64,000 nt of DNA from Cucumis sativus (taxonomy: Eukaryota > Streptophyta > Magnoliopsida > Cucurbitales > Cucurbitaceae). Location: positions 11,098,001 to 11,162,000 of the forward strand of contig NC_026657.2 of assembly GCF_000004075.3 (NCBI RefSeq), in the 5' to 3' direction. Below the pieces are notes generated by a model that saw only the letters and a list, made by a program, of their open reading frames with translations, did not search any database and was not told the origin of the DNA. Both the position numbers and the translations under genes were made by a program. This document shows positions 1 to 11,610 of this stretch, piece by piece. Within the stretch, counting starts at the first letter, position 1, and every line of letters starts with the position of its first letter.

Positions 1-2887
1 TCTGCGTGCTGCATTGCTTTTCAGTCAAATTGATCTCAATGCATATATTCAACTACTTAGGTGTTATTAGATTGTTTATCACCTGTTTTAGCTAGCTGTG
101 TTATGGAAAAGCATCGGCTGTGGCTGTGATTCTGTTTTTGTCGGAATATTTTTCAAGAAGAAAAAAAGGAGTAAAAAGTTGAGTTTTTGGTAATATATCT
201 GTAGAAAACGTTTTAGGACAATATTTATTTCTCAGCTAAAGCTGCAATATGCCTATAGTGTAATCAACTCATAATCTATCATTGGCTTGTGCTATTAAGT
301 TTTTCATAAATTGCATTTTTAAGAAAGACATTCAATGGGCATCGTGGCTTGTGTTTGGAGCAGGCATCAGCACGGATGGTTTACAATTCCATTGGCCAAG
401 AGTTAGAGAGGTGTACACTGCAGATTGCCCTCTCAAACTGCAGTTGCCAATATTTGGACTTGCTTCCTATAAGTTCAAAATTCCTTTTTGGAATTCGACT
501 GGTGCAGAGGAATGTTCGAAGGCTCACTCTTTGTGGCAAGATGCCGACAGCTGGCTTAGGTTATTAAACGTAAACCATCCTGATTACAGATTTTTCGCAT
601 CTCATAACTCATTCTGGAGATGATAACGAAGGATATATCATGCATGATGCATAAATGTGGGATTACAGTTTTAAGTCCAAAGAAACTCGCTTCTCCTGAA
701 TGTCGTGAAAGTTTTAATAGCATCTTTGGCTTCCTTTTTTTCTCAAAAGAAATTCTACTTTGACCACCATATAAAGGGTGGTACTGTACAGGGAGAATGA
801 TGTTGATAGTAACATTACGGTTGAAACGGGGGGATTGGCTTTGGGATAGAGTTGTTATTCTTGGAGCGTCAATCCCCATAGTATTCTATTAGTCTATTCT
901 TCCATGTGTTGAGAAATGAGTGATGATGGGAATATGGTGGTTGTGGACAGCGGAGAAACTTCTGTCAAATACCAACACCCCCATTCTTTTTTTTTTCTTC
1001 TTACTTTAAATTGTGGGTTAGATTTGTAACTTTCACTGGCACAACGATAATGATGAAAAGTATATCTAGTATTTTAACTGCAATCTTTGCTGTATTTATT
1101 AACAGTTAATTAGATAAAGGCAATTGCTGCTCTGTTTGTAAGTGTATGTTCTTGAATACATCTCTTAATCTGCTTCCCTAGGCTTGATGAACATTCTCTA
1201 TGGTCAGGATGTTCTGTATGGTGTTGGTCATATTAGGTCATCTCCTAATTAATAGTTGATATTTTGAACTTCTCTATGATCAGGATAGTTGAAATGACTC
1301 AACAAATAGATGGCAATCCTTATCAATATCATGGTGTCATAAGTAAGAGTTTGGAACTTGTATGTTGCGATGACCCACAAGTTTGAGATTGATATTTCAA
1401 GTTGTGAAGTTTGAGATTGATATTTCAAGTTGTGTTGGGTGGAAGCCTTCACTTTCGTTTCGTATAGGTTGGATGTGAGCCATGTTGGGTTGGCTGTACC
1501 ATGTGGATAGTTCTGATTTTAATACTAATCCATGAGTTGGATGGATGTTTGGTTGCATTTGGTTATGTGTGTACTTGCTGACCTTATAAGAGTGTCCCAT
1601 TGTCAGAGTTCGAAAATTTAGGCATCCAAATGCTAACCCTAAGTTACATTTTTCAGTTTCACAAAGTTTCTATGTTATTCGATTTCATTTGTCCAACTAA
1701 AGTGCTTTAGGGAAAGTACTTAATTACATAGCTTGTCTTAGTTAAAAACGTTAAAAACTGTTTGAGCTTCGTTGATTAACTTAGGGCCAGCTAAGTTTTG
1801 TGTCTATGCCCTTGAGTGATAGGCAATGGATATTGTTTTATCTTCGTATAAGTCATTTATTTGGTTAAATAAACTTGACTTTTGGCTTTGGGTAGTTTGA
1901 AGTTTGTATCTGTTTGGCTTGTTAAAAAAATAGTCTTATATTCTTGTTTGGAGTTGGAATTAGGACGATTTTTATGGGTTTACATAAAAAAATTCGGATC
2001 GAGAAATTTAACTAAAGGTTAATTAATGTCATGGCTTTGAAAAAGAACCACTTCCTCTTCCTGGCTCTTATGATTATTTAATTAATTATTAAAACGAGGG
2101 TAATGCATGCTTGCACCTAATTTGATCTAATTGAATGATGATTTATTAGTTAGTCAGATTTAAATAGTTTCTTTGTTTCGTTACAGTATGATGACTTAAG
2201 TTGAATCTCAGGACGATGTTAAAACTGCATTTCGTAGGCCTGAAAGTTTGTTGGATTGCAATTACATTACCGTTTTGATTTTCAGAAATCTAAGGTTTTC
2301 TTGGGCAAGTGATTGAGTTATTATGACTCTTGCATTCTCAAGTTGTGGTCTTACTAATCAACTGATCAAAAGAAATTATTTCACAATAAATTAGTTCCAT
2401 AATCCATTACCCATTTCAATGCCCAACTACCGTTTAACTAAAGTGACAACCATATTTTTCATTTTGTATCCTTACATATTATTTATTTTAATTTGAACAA
2501 TTCTTGGTGAATTATGAAGCACTAACAGTAATAGCTACTTATGCACTGTCTTAAAACGTGCATAATTTAACCATTATGAATAAAGAATGGACTATAAATT
2601 TTGAGACCGGAGATTCAATCTTCCACAATATAAAAGAATATACACTATCAACTAACCAAGACATTAAATATTCAAACAACCACAAGCTCCAAACTTGACA
2701 AAATATTTAGTTACAACATAGCATAAACCCTAACACTGTAATTCAAATCACTTGTTCCAAATTTATTTATATGTGAAAAAAAAAATCATTTTGCTCAACG
2801 GTAATTTAAGAGAACAATCACTAGCAAATGAAACAAAATTCTTTGAGAAATATTTTAGATAATAAAAACTTCAATTGTTAATGCGTA
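1..2887. other. Left-edge region without an assignable gene
   Basis: No gene could be assigned. Positions about 330-620 have higher GC than the surroundings and stay open in two + frames (one to a stop at 621-623, another to a stop near 567). A possible splice acceptor (TTTTTAAG) lies just before, so this could be the last exon or 3' UTR of a gene to the left. Neither translation resembles a family I recognise. A 28-bp tandem duplication lies at 1379-1434. From about 1.6 kb the sequence becomes AT-rich and featureless up to the tRNA. Confidence 0.35.
1379..1434. repeat. Perfect 28-bp tandem duplication
   Basis: Positions 1379-1406 and 1407-1434 are identical 28-mers beginning AAGTTTGAGATTG and ending CAAGTTGTG. 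They abut with no spacer, which fits a replication-slippage duplication. No gene is associated. Confidence 0.9.
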
Positions 2888-2961
2888 GCTCTCGTAGCTC
2901 AGTTGGTTAGAGCACCCGTTTAGTAAGCGGGAGGTCTTGAGTTCGACTCTCAACGAGAGCA
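2888..2961 (+). tRNA. tRNA-Thr (anticodon AGU)
   Basis: A complete 74-nt cloverleaf without an intron. The acceptor stem GCTCTCG (2888-2894) pairs with CGAGAGC (2954-2960), and discriminator A is at 2961. The D arm is GCTC..GAGC. The anticodon stem CCCGT/GCGGG (last pair T.G) closes the loop TTAGTAA, so the anticodon is AGT, read as IGU after A-to-I editing and decoding ACU/ACC threonine codons. The T arm is TTGAG-TTCGACT-CTCAA. The internal A box (TAGCTCAGTTGG) and B box (AGTTCGACTC) are in place, and T-runs a few bases past 2961 can serve as pol III terminators. CCA is not encoded, as expected for a nuclear gene. Confidence 0.97.
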
Positions 2962-5900
2962 TAATATATTGCTATTTTGTTTTATACATTTTCATAATTC
3001 CATTTTGTGAGGCCCAGCCCACTATACACACCATAAACGGGCCGAACCTAAGCCCAATGCTTATTTCCATTTTTTCGGCTAAACATAGTCAACGAACTAA
3101 AACGACAAGTCGACAAATTCATTTAATCAGTATATTATTTTTTCCTTTTTTTTTCTCTCCTTTTGAAATGAAAACATTTTATTTGTCTTTTTTGAGTACA
3201 AGAAATGACAGCTCAGCATCATGAAATGATGAAAATATGCAAACATTAATAATTGAGTTGAAGGGTAATGCATAGACATTATCACACACATTACAACTAA
3301 GAAACCATTGGCTACCATTTTTATGATTCATAATCAAAGATTCCCCAAATCCCTTCTTGATCTTTGCAAAACCAAGAAAGAGTGCATGCATGGCATGGCA
3401 TAACATGGTCACCCAATCCACTCCAATCATACCTTTCTTCACATTTTCCTCCCTTTTTTGCATGGGTGTATCATATAATTATCCCGACCTTCGAGATAAT
3501 ATAGTGTACTATTTTTTTCTTTCATCCCTTCTTAACTACTACACAATCGTGTAGTAGAGATGAATTTTTTAATTCTGTCTAGATTAAAGAAATAGAATAT
3601 GATTTCTTTTGTTGTGATGTAGAGAACTTCTTGGGTGATCTTTTCCAAAAAAAAAAAAAAAAAAAAAAAAAACCATAAGAACATATATGTAAAGTCAACT
3701 CTTACCCCATAACGAAAGACTTGACAACTCATTTTTAAAAATTGTGGACAATCTCACTCTTCTTTTGTTAACTAGGACAAAGTCGAAATCTCAAATCCGT
3801 ATATGTATTTGGTGTGTAAATCTAAACAAACTTATTTTTTCTTATCGTCCGATTGTTAGAGAACTCGTACTAAATTAGGTTTTGAAACTTTCCTTTCTCG
3901 ACGAATGAGATATTGTCGAAAACTTTGTGCATAAGTAAAATGGGAGCTGTTCTAGGATAAAAAGGGGGGCAAAAGCTAGAAAGAAGCAATGAGAAGGACC
4001 ATAAGCCATAAATGGTGACAATGAGAGAGGAAAAATAAATAAGGAGAAAAAAAAGAGATAAGGAAGAAGAAGAGGGGAGAAGATAATATGTGTTAATATG
4101 TTTTATACATTGAAGTAGTTATGGTGATTGTTGAGGAATGGCAAAAGTTGTTGGCAAGAGAGGAGGCAGAGGACTAAACCCTTTTCAAGAAAAAAACAAG
4201 TTCTAAGGTCTAAAGAAATGTGCAAATTTAGATTATGGAAATAATAATAACAATAACAATAAATAAACAAATAATGTTTAATATAATGAATTATATAAGT
4301 ATAGGGTTGCAAGGCTGGCAAATGGGTTTTTATTTTATTATATTTGGAGTTTAGTGAATAGAAAAATTTGAAAAATGTGGATTTTGATGGCTAAAGGCCA
4401 ATGGACCCTCTCATTGCCTTTTTCTTACTTCACACGTAGTTTCCAATTTCGCTTTCAATTATTCTTCAAAAAAGAAAATTTGAAAATTTGAAAAAACAAA
4501 AAGCAAAATGAAATTATACTTTCTTTTTCTTTTTCTCTTTCTCTTGTATTGATAATAATCTCACGTGCTCAATTATGCATTTCCCTTTTCCTTTTCTTCA
4601 ACCTATTTGCATTCCACAACTCCTTAAACCCTAACCTGCTTGCCTTCTAACCATTATTTGTGTTTTCTATTATATCTCTGCACAGTTCGTATCTTTTCAC
4701 AACTAAATCACAAATTTTAGCCAACAAATTTAGGTAAATTTATTCACTTCACTTTAATTTCTAGTTTGGAAAATGATAGTAGCATGTTTTTTATGATAGA
4801 ATATATTACTTTTTCTATGCAAGTGATACCCTCAATACTCTACAATATCAACAAACTCTTTACTTTCTAGACTAAATCCAAGTTCAACAAATTTTTAAAT
4901 ACAAGAAAAGTTTTATGGGAAAAAAAGTGTTGAGGTAATATAGAAATTAATTAAGGATGTAATCTGAGAGGAACAATCGCATAGGGTTTTAAATAAAGTT
5001 GGCACTTGAGCACTATACATTAGAAAGAAAAGAAATGTTTTAAGAAAGCTTATGTATGTAATAGAGCCTAGTTTTAGGTGTGAGATAATAAGATCCTAAT
5101 AGTGTTGTTGGTCATTTGACCATAACTAATTTAGACCAAAATTTTGTTGACCCCATGATAGTTATGGCCTAAGTCCTAACATGGGTGGGATCATATTTAC
5201 CTACCCCATGTGAGTTCAAAGATAGCCTAGTTCAAGATTCAAGTAAGACCACCCTATTCGATGGCCTAAGCGATTAATTTAGTCGGTTTCTAGTACATAC
5301 CTTTAAAGCTAGAAACACTAGAATTCACATCTAAATATTAATATTAACCGATTTTATGACTATAGATTCAAAATAGAAGTACTAGATTTTGTTATCACAC
5401 TCTATACACTCTATCCTATGTGCTACAACACCAACTTAATTACACAAAAATTGTAGCAATTACGTCACAACCTATTTATGATCACACATAATATAATGTA
5501 CACACTATATTATTGAAACATACATAAACTCATTTCAAATTGACTCAAACGTATGATGAAATATTATTTTACAAATATCACATGTTCTTAAATGCCAAAA
5601 CTATAGGTACAGGGGTTTGCAAAAAATGACAAGAAAAATTATGATAATAAAACTCATGTCGCTACATATTTTAAATTACAAAAGTAGTAAATTTAAAAGC
5701 ACATAGTCATTTGATAATTATTTGATATATCTAATTACTTCTCGTATTTCTAATATGCAAAAAAAAAAAAAAAAAAAAAAATACCATGAAGTATTTCTTT
5801 TTTCAAAAATAATTTATCATTAGATATAATTTTCTACACATATATATAAATTCTTGAAAGAAAGAGTGCTTATTTCTTCAACATTGTTGCTCCAATACAA

Positions 5901-6331
5901 TATTTATTTTTCCTACCCTAACAATACATTTTATGATGCACATGACTAATTTACTCCAACCAACTCTATAAACACAATAAATATTAAGTCGTTTCATTTT
6001 CAAACCAATAATGAAAATGGTGCATTCAGGTGACATAATAGCATACAATTTAATTTCTAACACTTGGATACATATAATTACATGATAAAGAAGGCAAGAA
6101 TTCAATAAGTTTCATTAACATATCAACATTTTCCTTCATGTTTTACATCATATTATGAATTCAACGTTAACCTCAAGAGTCAATATTATAGAGATTCTAT
6201 TATTTTATAAAAAATTGACAAAACATAATAAATAATTATCAATAAAATAATGTTAAATATGATATAAATAACAAAAACATTTAAACCACTTCTTTTATGA
6301 ATATTTTTATAAGCGTGAGACATCAATATAA

Positions 6332-6400
6332 TTTTTTTTATCAACATTTTAAATTTTGTATGAGACAAATCAAAATTTAAAATATGAATGTTGATAAAAA
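6332..6400. repeat. AT-rich hairpin
   Basis: The left arm at 6332-6358 (..TTATCAACATTTTAAATTTTG) can fold onto the right arm at 6371-6400 (CAAAATTTAAAATATGAATGTTGAT..). Pairing is perfect over CAAAATTTAAAAT, then continues across a short bulge. It may be a MITE remnant, but no target duplication was resolved. Confidence 0.6.
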
Positions 6401-8152
6401 ATGTTAAAATTTCAATAGAAAAGATAAAATTAAATCATCTAAGTTTGTGTATATAAGTAGCTCTTATTTTGTTTGTGTTTGAATGATTTTTGAAGAAGTA
6501 TAAGGAAAATATAATTTTTTGCTAAAATGTAGAAATATGGATATGGAAAGAAAAAGGAAACCCAAAAATTGAAAACAGAATAGGAAAGAGAAGGATAAGG
6601 GTGAGTTTGTATGGTTTAGATATGGATGAACCTCAAGAAAAAGAAAAAGGGTGACGTTCACACGGAGGGTTGTGTTGTTGACGTGGACCCTTCAAAGTAC
6701 TTGCATGATTCCGCTCCAAATGGACGGCTGTGATGAGAAGAAAAGTACTAAATTGTCATTTTCCCATTTTGGCCTTTCGGATGGCACCGACTGAGCCTTT
6801 GTGTTCTTCGACGACGCACGTGCCAACCAAGTGGGCCTTTTCTTTATGCAAAACGGCGGAGCCCAGCCCAAATAGTTTTACCTTTGGCCCACTTATTTTG
6901 TTTCCGTCTTTGTACGTGTGGTCCGTCTTACCACCTACGTCGTCCCACACGCCTCTTCCATATTATTATTGTTATTCTTTTAACTTATTCATACCCTACC
7001 ATTATTACTCTTTCAGGTGTCTCCCATTATATCTTTTTCTTCATTCTTTAACCCAACTCTAATTAACACTAACTTTAACCTTTTTATTATTTTACAATCT
7101 CATCTACTTTAACATTATGTCACTATGCATGTTTTCAAGGTTGACTTTGACCCTTTTTTTTTTCTTTTCTTTTGTCTAACCTAACCCCACAACCCCAAAA
7201 GAGGAAACACCCCTTAGTTAGGATGATCTACTTCGTTATATAATAACGTTGATTATTTTTCTATAGCGTGAGAATATAAAGGACAAATGAGGTGGATAAG
7301 TACTAAACAAAATGAAATGACACAAACAACATACTTTTGTATGGGCCATATGTAAAATTCTATTTATAGGATTTTGATATTTTATCCAATCCCCATCTTG
7401 TTATGTTATGTTATTTGTTTATCAAATGAATCGATGTATATAAGGTAAGACTTAAAAATGTTTAAAAAAAAAAAAAGAAGGGTGTATAGTTAGAGTAAAA
7501 GAAAAGAATGGGGGAGAGGGAAAATGGGAATTAGGAAATGGTTTAGGGTTTAGATATTGAAAAAAGTGGTAAGGAGAAAGGTTGGGGAGGTGGGAGAGAA
7601 AAGCAGTTCTCAAAATCACCTGAAATCCCCCAACCAAATGAAACTAAAAGCAGCAATTGCACGCTCACTCCCACTTTCTTTAATACTCGCGCCCGCGCGT
7701 GGCCTTTCTCTTCCTCAAAAGCACAAACTTCTTATTTCCCTCTTCCCCATTTTTCTATTCCTTTCTTTTCTTTTTCTTTCTTCAAACAAATTACAAATAC
7801 TATTTATTATGAGTTAGTGTTTTAGTTATAATAACAATCTCATACTCACTATTATTTATAAGAATTGATGAATGTTTTGATATTTGATTTATTTGACATT
7901 AATTGTTACACGTTTAGGGACCTATTTGATACCTTAACATGGCTTTAACCCACTCCCTGTATTTTTTTTATTTTTCTTTTTACTTTACTTGTTTTTGTTG
8001 TATGGTCATTTAAGGGCAGACTACATAATTCATGGGTAAGAGGCAAAGAGAAAGGTGAAAGGAATATACAGTTTGCCAGTATATATTTAAACAAAAAAAC
8101 AAGAACTTTACAAAAAGCTCACTTCTTTTCTTGCAATTCAACTCCAATACAT

Positions 8153-8170
8153 ACACACACACACACACAC
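8153..8170. repeat. (AC)9 microsatellite
   Basis: Nine uninterrupted AC units in a non-coding stretch; likely length-polymorphic. Confidence 0.95.
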
Positions 8171-9213
8171 AATAAACAAATACCCAACTGCCCATTATTT
8201 ATTTCTCCCCCTTTTCCCCCTCTTACTTTCAACTTTCAAAACTACCAAAATATATAATAATAATAACAACAACAACACATTACACCACCACATAACCCAA
8301 AACAATCCCTCATTGTGTTTCACGAGATGATAAGTGCAACGTGTCACATTATGAGTGGCTTATATGGTAGATGACATGGCATCATGAGCCCCCCCCCTCC
8401 CCCCCAAGAAAAAGAGCATTGGGGGGGAGCTTCAAAAGCAGTGCATGAGGAGACTGTAAAAAGGGCAAAAAGGGATAGAGTTGGGGTTTTGGAGTTTGTT
8501 TTGTTGGTATCATAATTTATATATATAACTCAACAATTCTCCCATTCCCCCAATATATATATATACACATACATACATATATTATAAGGTCCTTTTTTGC
8601 AATTTATGGGACACTTTAAAAAAGGGGATATCAGAAGGACTTCAACTTCCTTGGGGCCTTTCTTGCAATAATGAGATTAATGTAGCATATTATTATTGCT
8701 TATCCTTTGACTTTTTGGTCAACTTTAAAACCCCCCCTCCCACTTTTTTCCTCTCTTGCATGATATATTACTATAGAGTATAGGGTATATATACTCTTGA
8801 ATGAAAATTTTTATACTTTAATTATTATAGGTTTTCCATATGATCTATGTACAATATATTGTATTGCCTTTTTATGAATGAAGGTATGTTGTAATACAGA
8901 AGTTTCTATATATATAAAAAAAGGAAATGTTTTTAGTTTTCCTCTTTTTAATTTGGTTTATTTTGTTGTGATGGATTGATAAAAAAAAAGAGTCTAGGAT
9001 GGTGACAACTTTCAATACTTTTTTTTGTATGATACTTTCATTTTCGTGGAAGTAGGTATTTTTATAAATAAATCATTATAGTTATGACTTTGGTGAATTG
9101 TTTTTTCTTTTTCAAAATTATTGCTATCAAATTACTATCATTTTCAATGTCTATTTTTGTCTTAAAGGTATTTGGGTTTATTTAGTTGAAAATGGGTTTA
9201 AAGTAACTCATTC

Positions 9214-9301
9214 ACAATTACCCTAAATAAAATGGGTTTAAAGAGAGAAAAAAAAGGAGATAAATTAAATGATATTTAGATATTTTATTTAGGGTAATTG
9301 T
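9214..9301. repeat. Perfect 20-bp inverted repeat
   Basis: ACAATTACCCTAAATAAAAT at 9214-9233 is the exact reverse complement of 9282-9301, with a 48-bp spacer. A direct repeat AAAATGGGTTTAAAG partly overlaps it (about 9190-9203 and 9230-9243). It looks like the arms of a small inverted-repeat element or a snap-back duplication. Confidence 0.85.
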
Positions 9302-9354
9302 CCAGGTGTTAAGTACCACTAATAATTAAGTGTATATAACTATACATTTTTAAT

Positions 9355-9516
9355 TATATATAACTATAGCAAAATTTATTAGTAATAAAATATATTAAAG
9401 ATAGACTCCTATTCGTGGTAGATTTTATTGTTAATAGACTTCTATTAACAATATATAGTCACCATTGATAGAATCCAAGAGATGAATATCTAAGTTTTGC
9501 TAAATTTACAAATTCT
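9355..9516. repeat. Dispersed inverted-repeat family, copy A
   Basis: The left arm contains ATAACTATAGCAAAATTTATT and the right arm TAAGTTTTGCTAAATTTACAAA, which are imperfect inverted complements. The core has AATAGACTTCTATT and CATTGATAGAAT. The same arm and core vocabulary recurs near 22.7, 39.2, 40.5, 47.8, 54.9, 56.8 and 58.5 kb. Confidence 0.6.
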
Positions 9517-11399
9517 TTTGACTAGATTGATGCATTTGTAGTTGCTTTAATCTAGTCAAAATAATATTATAAACATACATAATTATCCCTCATATAATTT
9601 ATTAATTTACTAATACGGGTGTTAGGACACATTGAATTTATTATTTGATGCTTCGAATGAACAAATTCATAGGTTCTTATATTTACGTTGTTTCTCGCAT
9701 AGGCGAGTCACTACCATCTATAATTTCTATCTAACAAAAAGTTGCTTCTTCAATCTTTTTGTTTATGTACATAGCAAACACAAACACAAACACAACTTTG
9801 ATGTCAATTTTCTTGTGATATGTTTGATAGTTAAATACCTTTAGGTTATGAACATTTCTTTTTCTTGATCAGTAAAATTAATAAGTTTAAATTCAATTTA
9901 CAAATCTACACAAAACAAATTAGCCCAATATAACTTGAAGAAGAAAAGTCTCTTTTGAGTGTACTTTATATTTTCAAGAGATCATATGAATTACTGTTCC
10001 TTTATTAATCATGTAGCATATTCCTAGGAACTTGTTCTATATTTTAACTTAAATTAAAGCATATATATATATAGATGCTTTTTCAACTTTGCTCTTAAAA
10101 TAAAAATGAAATGAAATAAAATAAAATAAAAATTCAAAGGGCATATATTTAATTTTATTTTTATATGAAGGGGAAAGCTTTGAAAAATTATTGTATGTAG
10201 GAGTAGTTTGTAGACCTAGACCCTATATATACTTATCTAAGAATTTTGTGGTAAGCTTGAAATAATTATGAGGATTAAAATCTTTTGTAATAATGTATAG
10301 GAGAATTGGAAACTCTATATCTCTTCCAAAGAAAAAAAAAAAAGTCTAATGGTTGTTAAAGTATGCTTCAATTGAACCTTAGAATATATAAGAAATAAAT
10401 ATTTGATCAACTTCAACCTTCAAACTTTGCAATTCTTTCTTTCTACAAGGAAGGAAGTAAGTTTGGCTTACAAATTTCTTTAGTTCTTGTTAGAATATAA
10501 AATGTCAATTGAACTAAGTTCATATAATTAGGCTATCATAACAAATTCCATAATCCATTATCTATGGAGATGTAAATTTGCAAAGATGTTTTGAAGGGTG
10601 AAGGTTGAAAATCTATTAGAATAACCCTATGGGCTACTATAGGATGAGATAAACATATCTTTTATAAGAAATTTTATAAAAACTCAATAAAAAAAAACAC
10701 ATGAACTTAGTTGTATTTAGTTTAGTTCGACTAAATTTTTATCTAGAGTTTCAGATATTGTTGAACTGCCAAAGAGAAATTAACGCGCAATAAAAAAATT
10801 TTGTAACTAAAATTTTGAAAGTAGAAAGATCACAATATGATGATTGATATTAACATGACTAAAAAACATAGAATCTAGTTACTTTTAATGAGACATATTC
10901 TTTTTGAATTCATAAAAGCGAGCTTGTTGGAGCTTATCTCGATGTCCTGTGAAATTAGATAAACGTCGACGAGGGAGAAAAAGATGAAGAGAGAGGTAGT
11001 GTTACTCTTATATGTCAAAGATGCTTCCTTTTAGGTGGCCATCAAAGGCTTGGTGCTGAAACTTATCTTAATATATAATAGAATAGAATGTTTATTGTTG
11101 TTCTCAGTTGGGTTGCAATTTTTGTTCTCTCTTAATACTACAAAAGAAAAAGAAGAATACTGTGGAAGATTTGAAATTTTTGAGAGCAGAGAGAATAGAG
11201 TTTAAAGAGTAGATTTTGGTATGTGGGTTAGTTAATCTTAATCCTATGTGAGCTGGATCCACTCTCCCAGGAGTGACCCACTTTGAATAAAATATTTCGA
11301 TAACCCAATGAACAACGAGCCCCTAAATAACTGAGAAATCCCAGCTCCAACTAGGAAAACAGGGTTCTTCAACCGTTCTGCTCCAATCTCTAAGAGCTG

Positions 11400-11408
11400 T
11401 ATATAAAA
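11400..11408 (+). promoter_or_regulatory. Candidate TATA box of the type-B ARR gene
   Basis: TATATAAAA lies 203 bp before the ARR start codon and is followed by a pyrimidine-rich stretch, as at many plant transcription starts. If used, the start site would be near 11430-11440 and the leader about 175 nt long. Inferred from motif and position only. Confidence 0.45.
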
Positions 11409-11468
11409 AAATTTCTCTTTCAAAAACCCTTTTTTCTTATTCTTTCTCTGATTTCAGTTAAACCCCAG

Positions 11469-11498
11469 ATGGATTTTCTTAATTTTCCCACTTTTTGA
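11469..11498 (+). promoter_or_regulatory. uORF 1 in the ARR leader (9 aa)
   Basis: An ATG at 11469 opens a 9-codon reading frame (MDFLNFPTF) ending in TGA at 11496-11498. It lies downstream of the candidate TATA box and 112 bases before the main ATG, so it should be in the mRNA unless a leader intron removes it. It could lower translation of the response regulator. Confidence 0.5.
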
Positions 11499-11517
11499 GT
11501 CCAAAGTTAAGTGGGAA

Positions 11518-11565
11518 ATGCAGCTTTCTCAATTTTGGGTGTTTTTCTTGCTTTTGTTTGTTTGA
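11518..11565 (+). promoter_or_regulatory. uORF 2 in the ARR leader (15 aa)
   Basis: An ATG at 11518 opens a 15-codon frame (MQLSQFWVFFLLLFV, strongly hydrophobic) ending in TGA at 11563-11565, 45 bases before the main start. Reinitiation after it is possible but the distance is short. The peptide matches nothing I recognise. Confidence 0.5.
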
Positions 11566-11610
11566 GATTTGGGGTATTCAAGGGTAAATCTGAATCAAGT
11601 TGAGGGATCG

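Larger units (their letters stand above)
2962..11399. other. AT-rich intergenic region
   Basis: No gene found over about 8.4 kb. It contains poly-A tracts (about 3648-3671 and 5759-5780), an AT hairpin near 6.33 kb, a GC-richer island at 6.66-6.95 kb containing GGCCCA-type motifs and an ACGTG, an (AC)9 microsatellite, C-rich and G-rich runs at 8390-8430, a perfect 20-bp inverted repeat at 9.2 kb and a repeat-family copy at 9.4 kb. Short open frames here have low-complexity translations and no recognisable domain. The last few hundred bases are probably the ARR promoter. Confidence 0.5.

Noticed and set aside
8385..8450. Possible miR408-type hairpin (GCAGTGCATG next to C-rich and G-rich arms)
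   Set aside because: Only the first nine bases of the mature miR408 complement are present; the rest does not match and the stem is just a C-run opposite a G-run.
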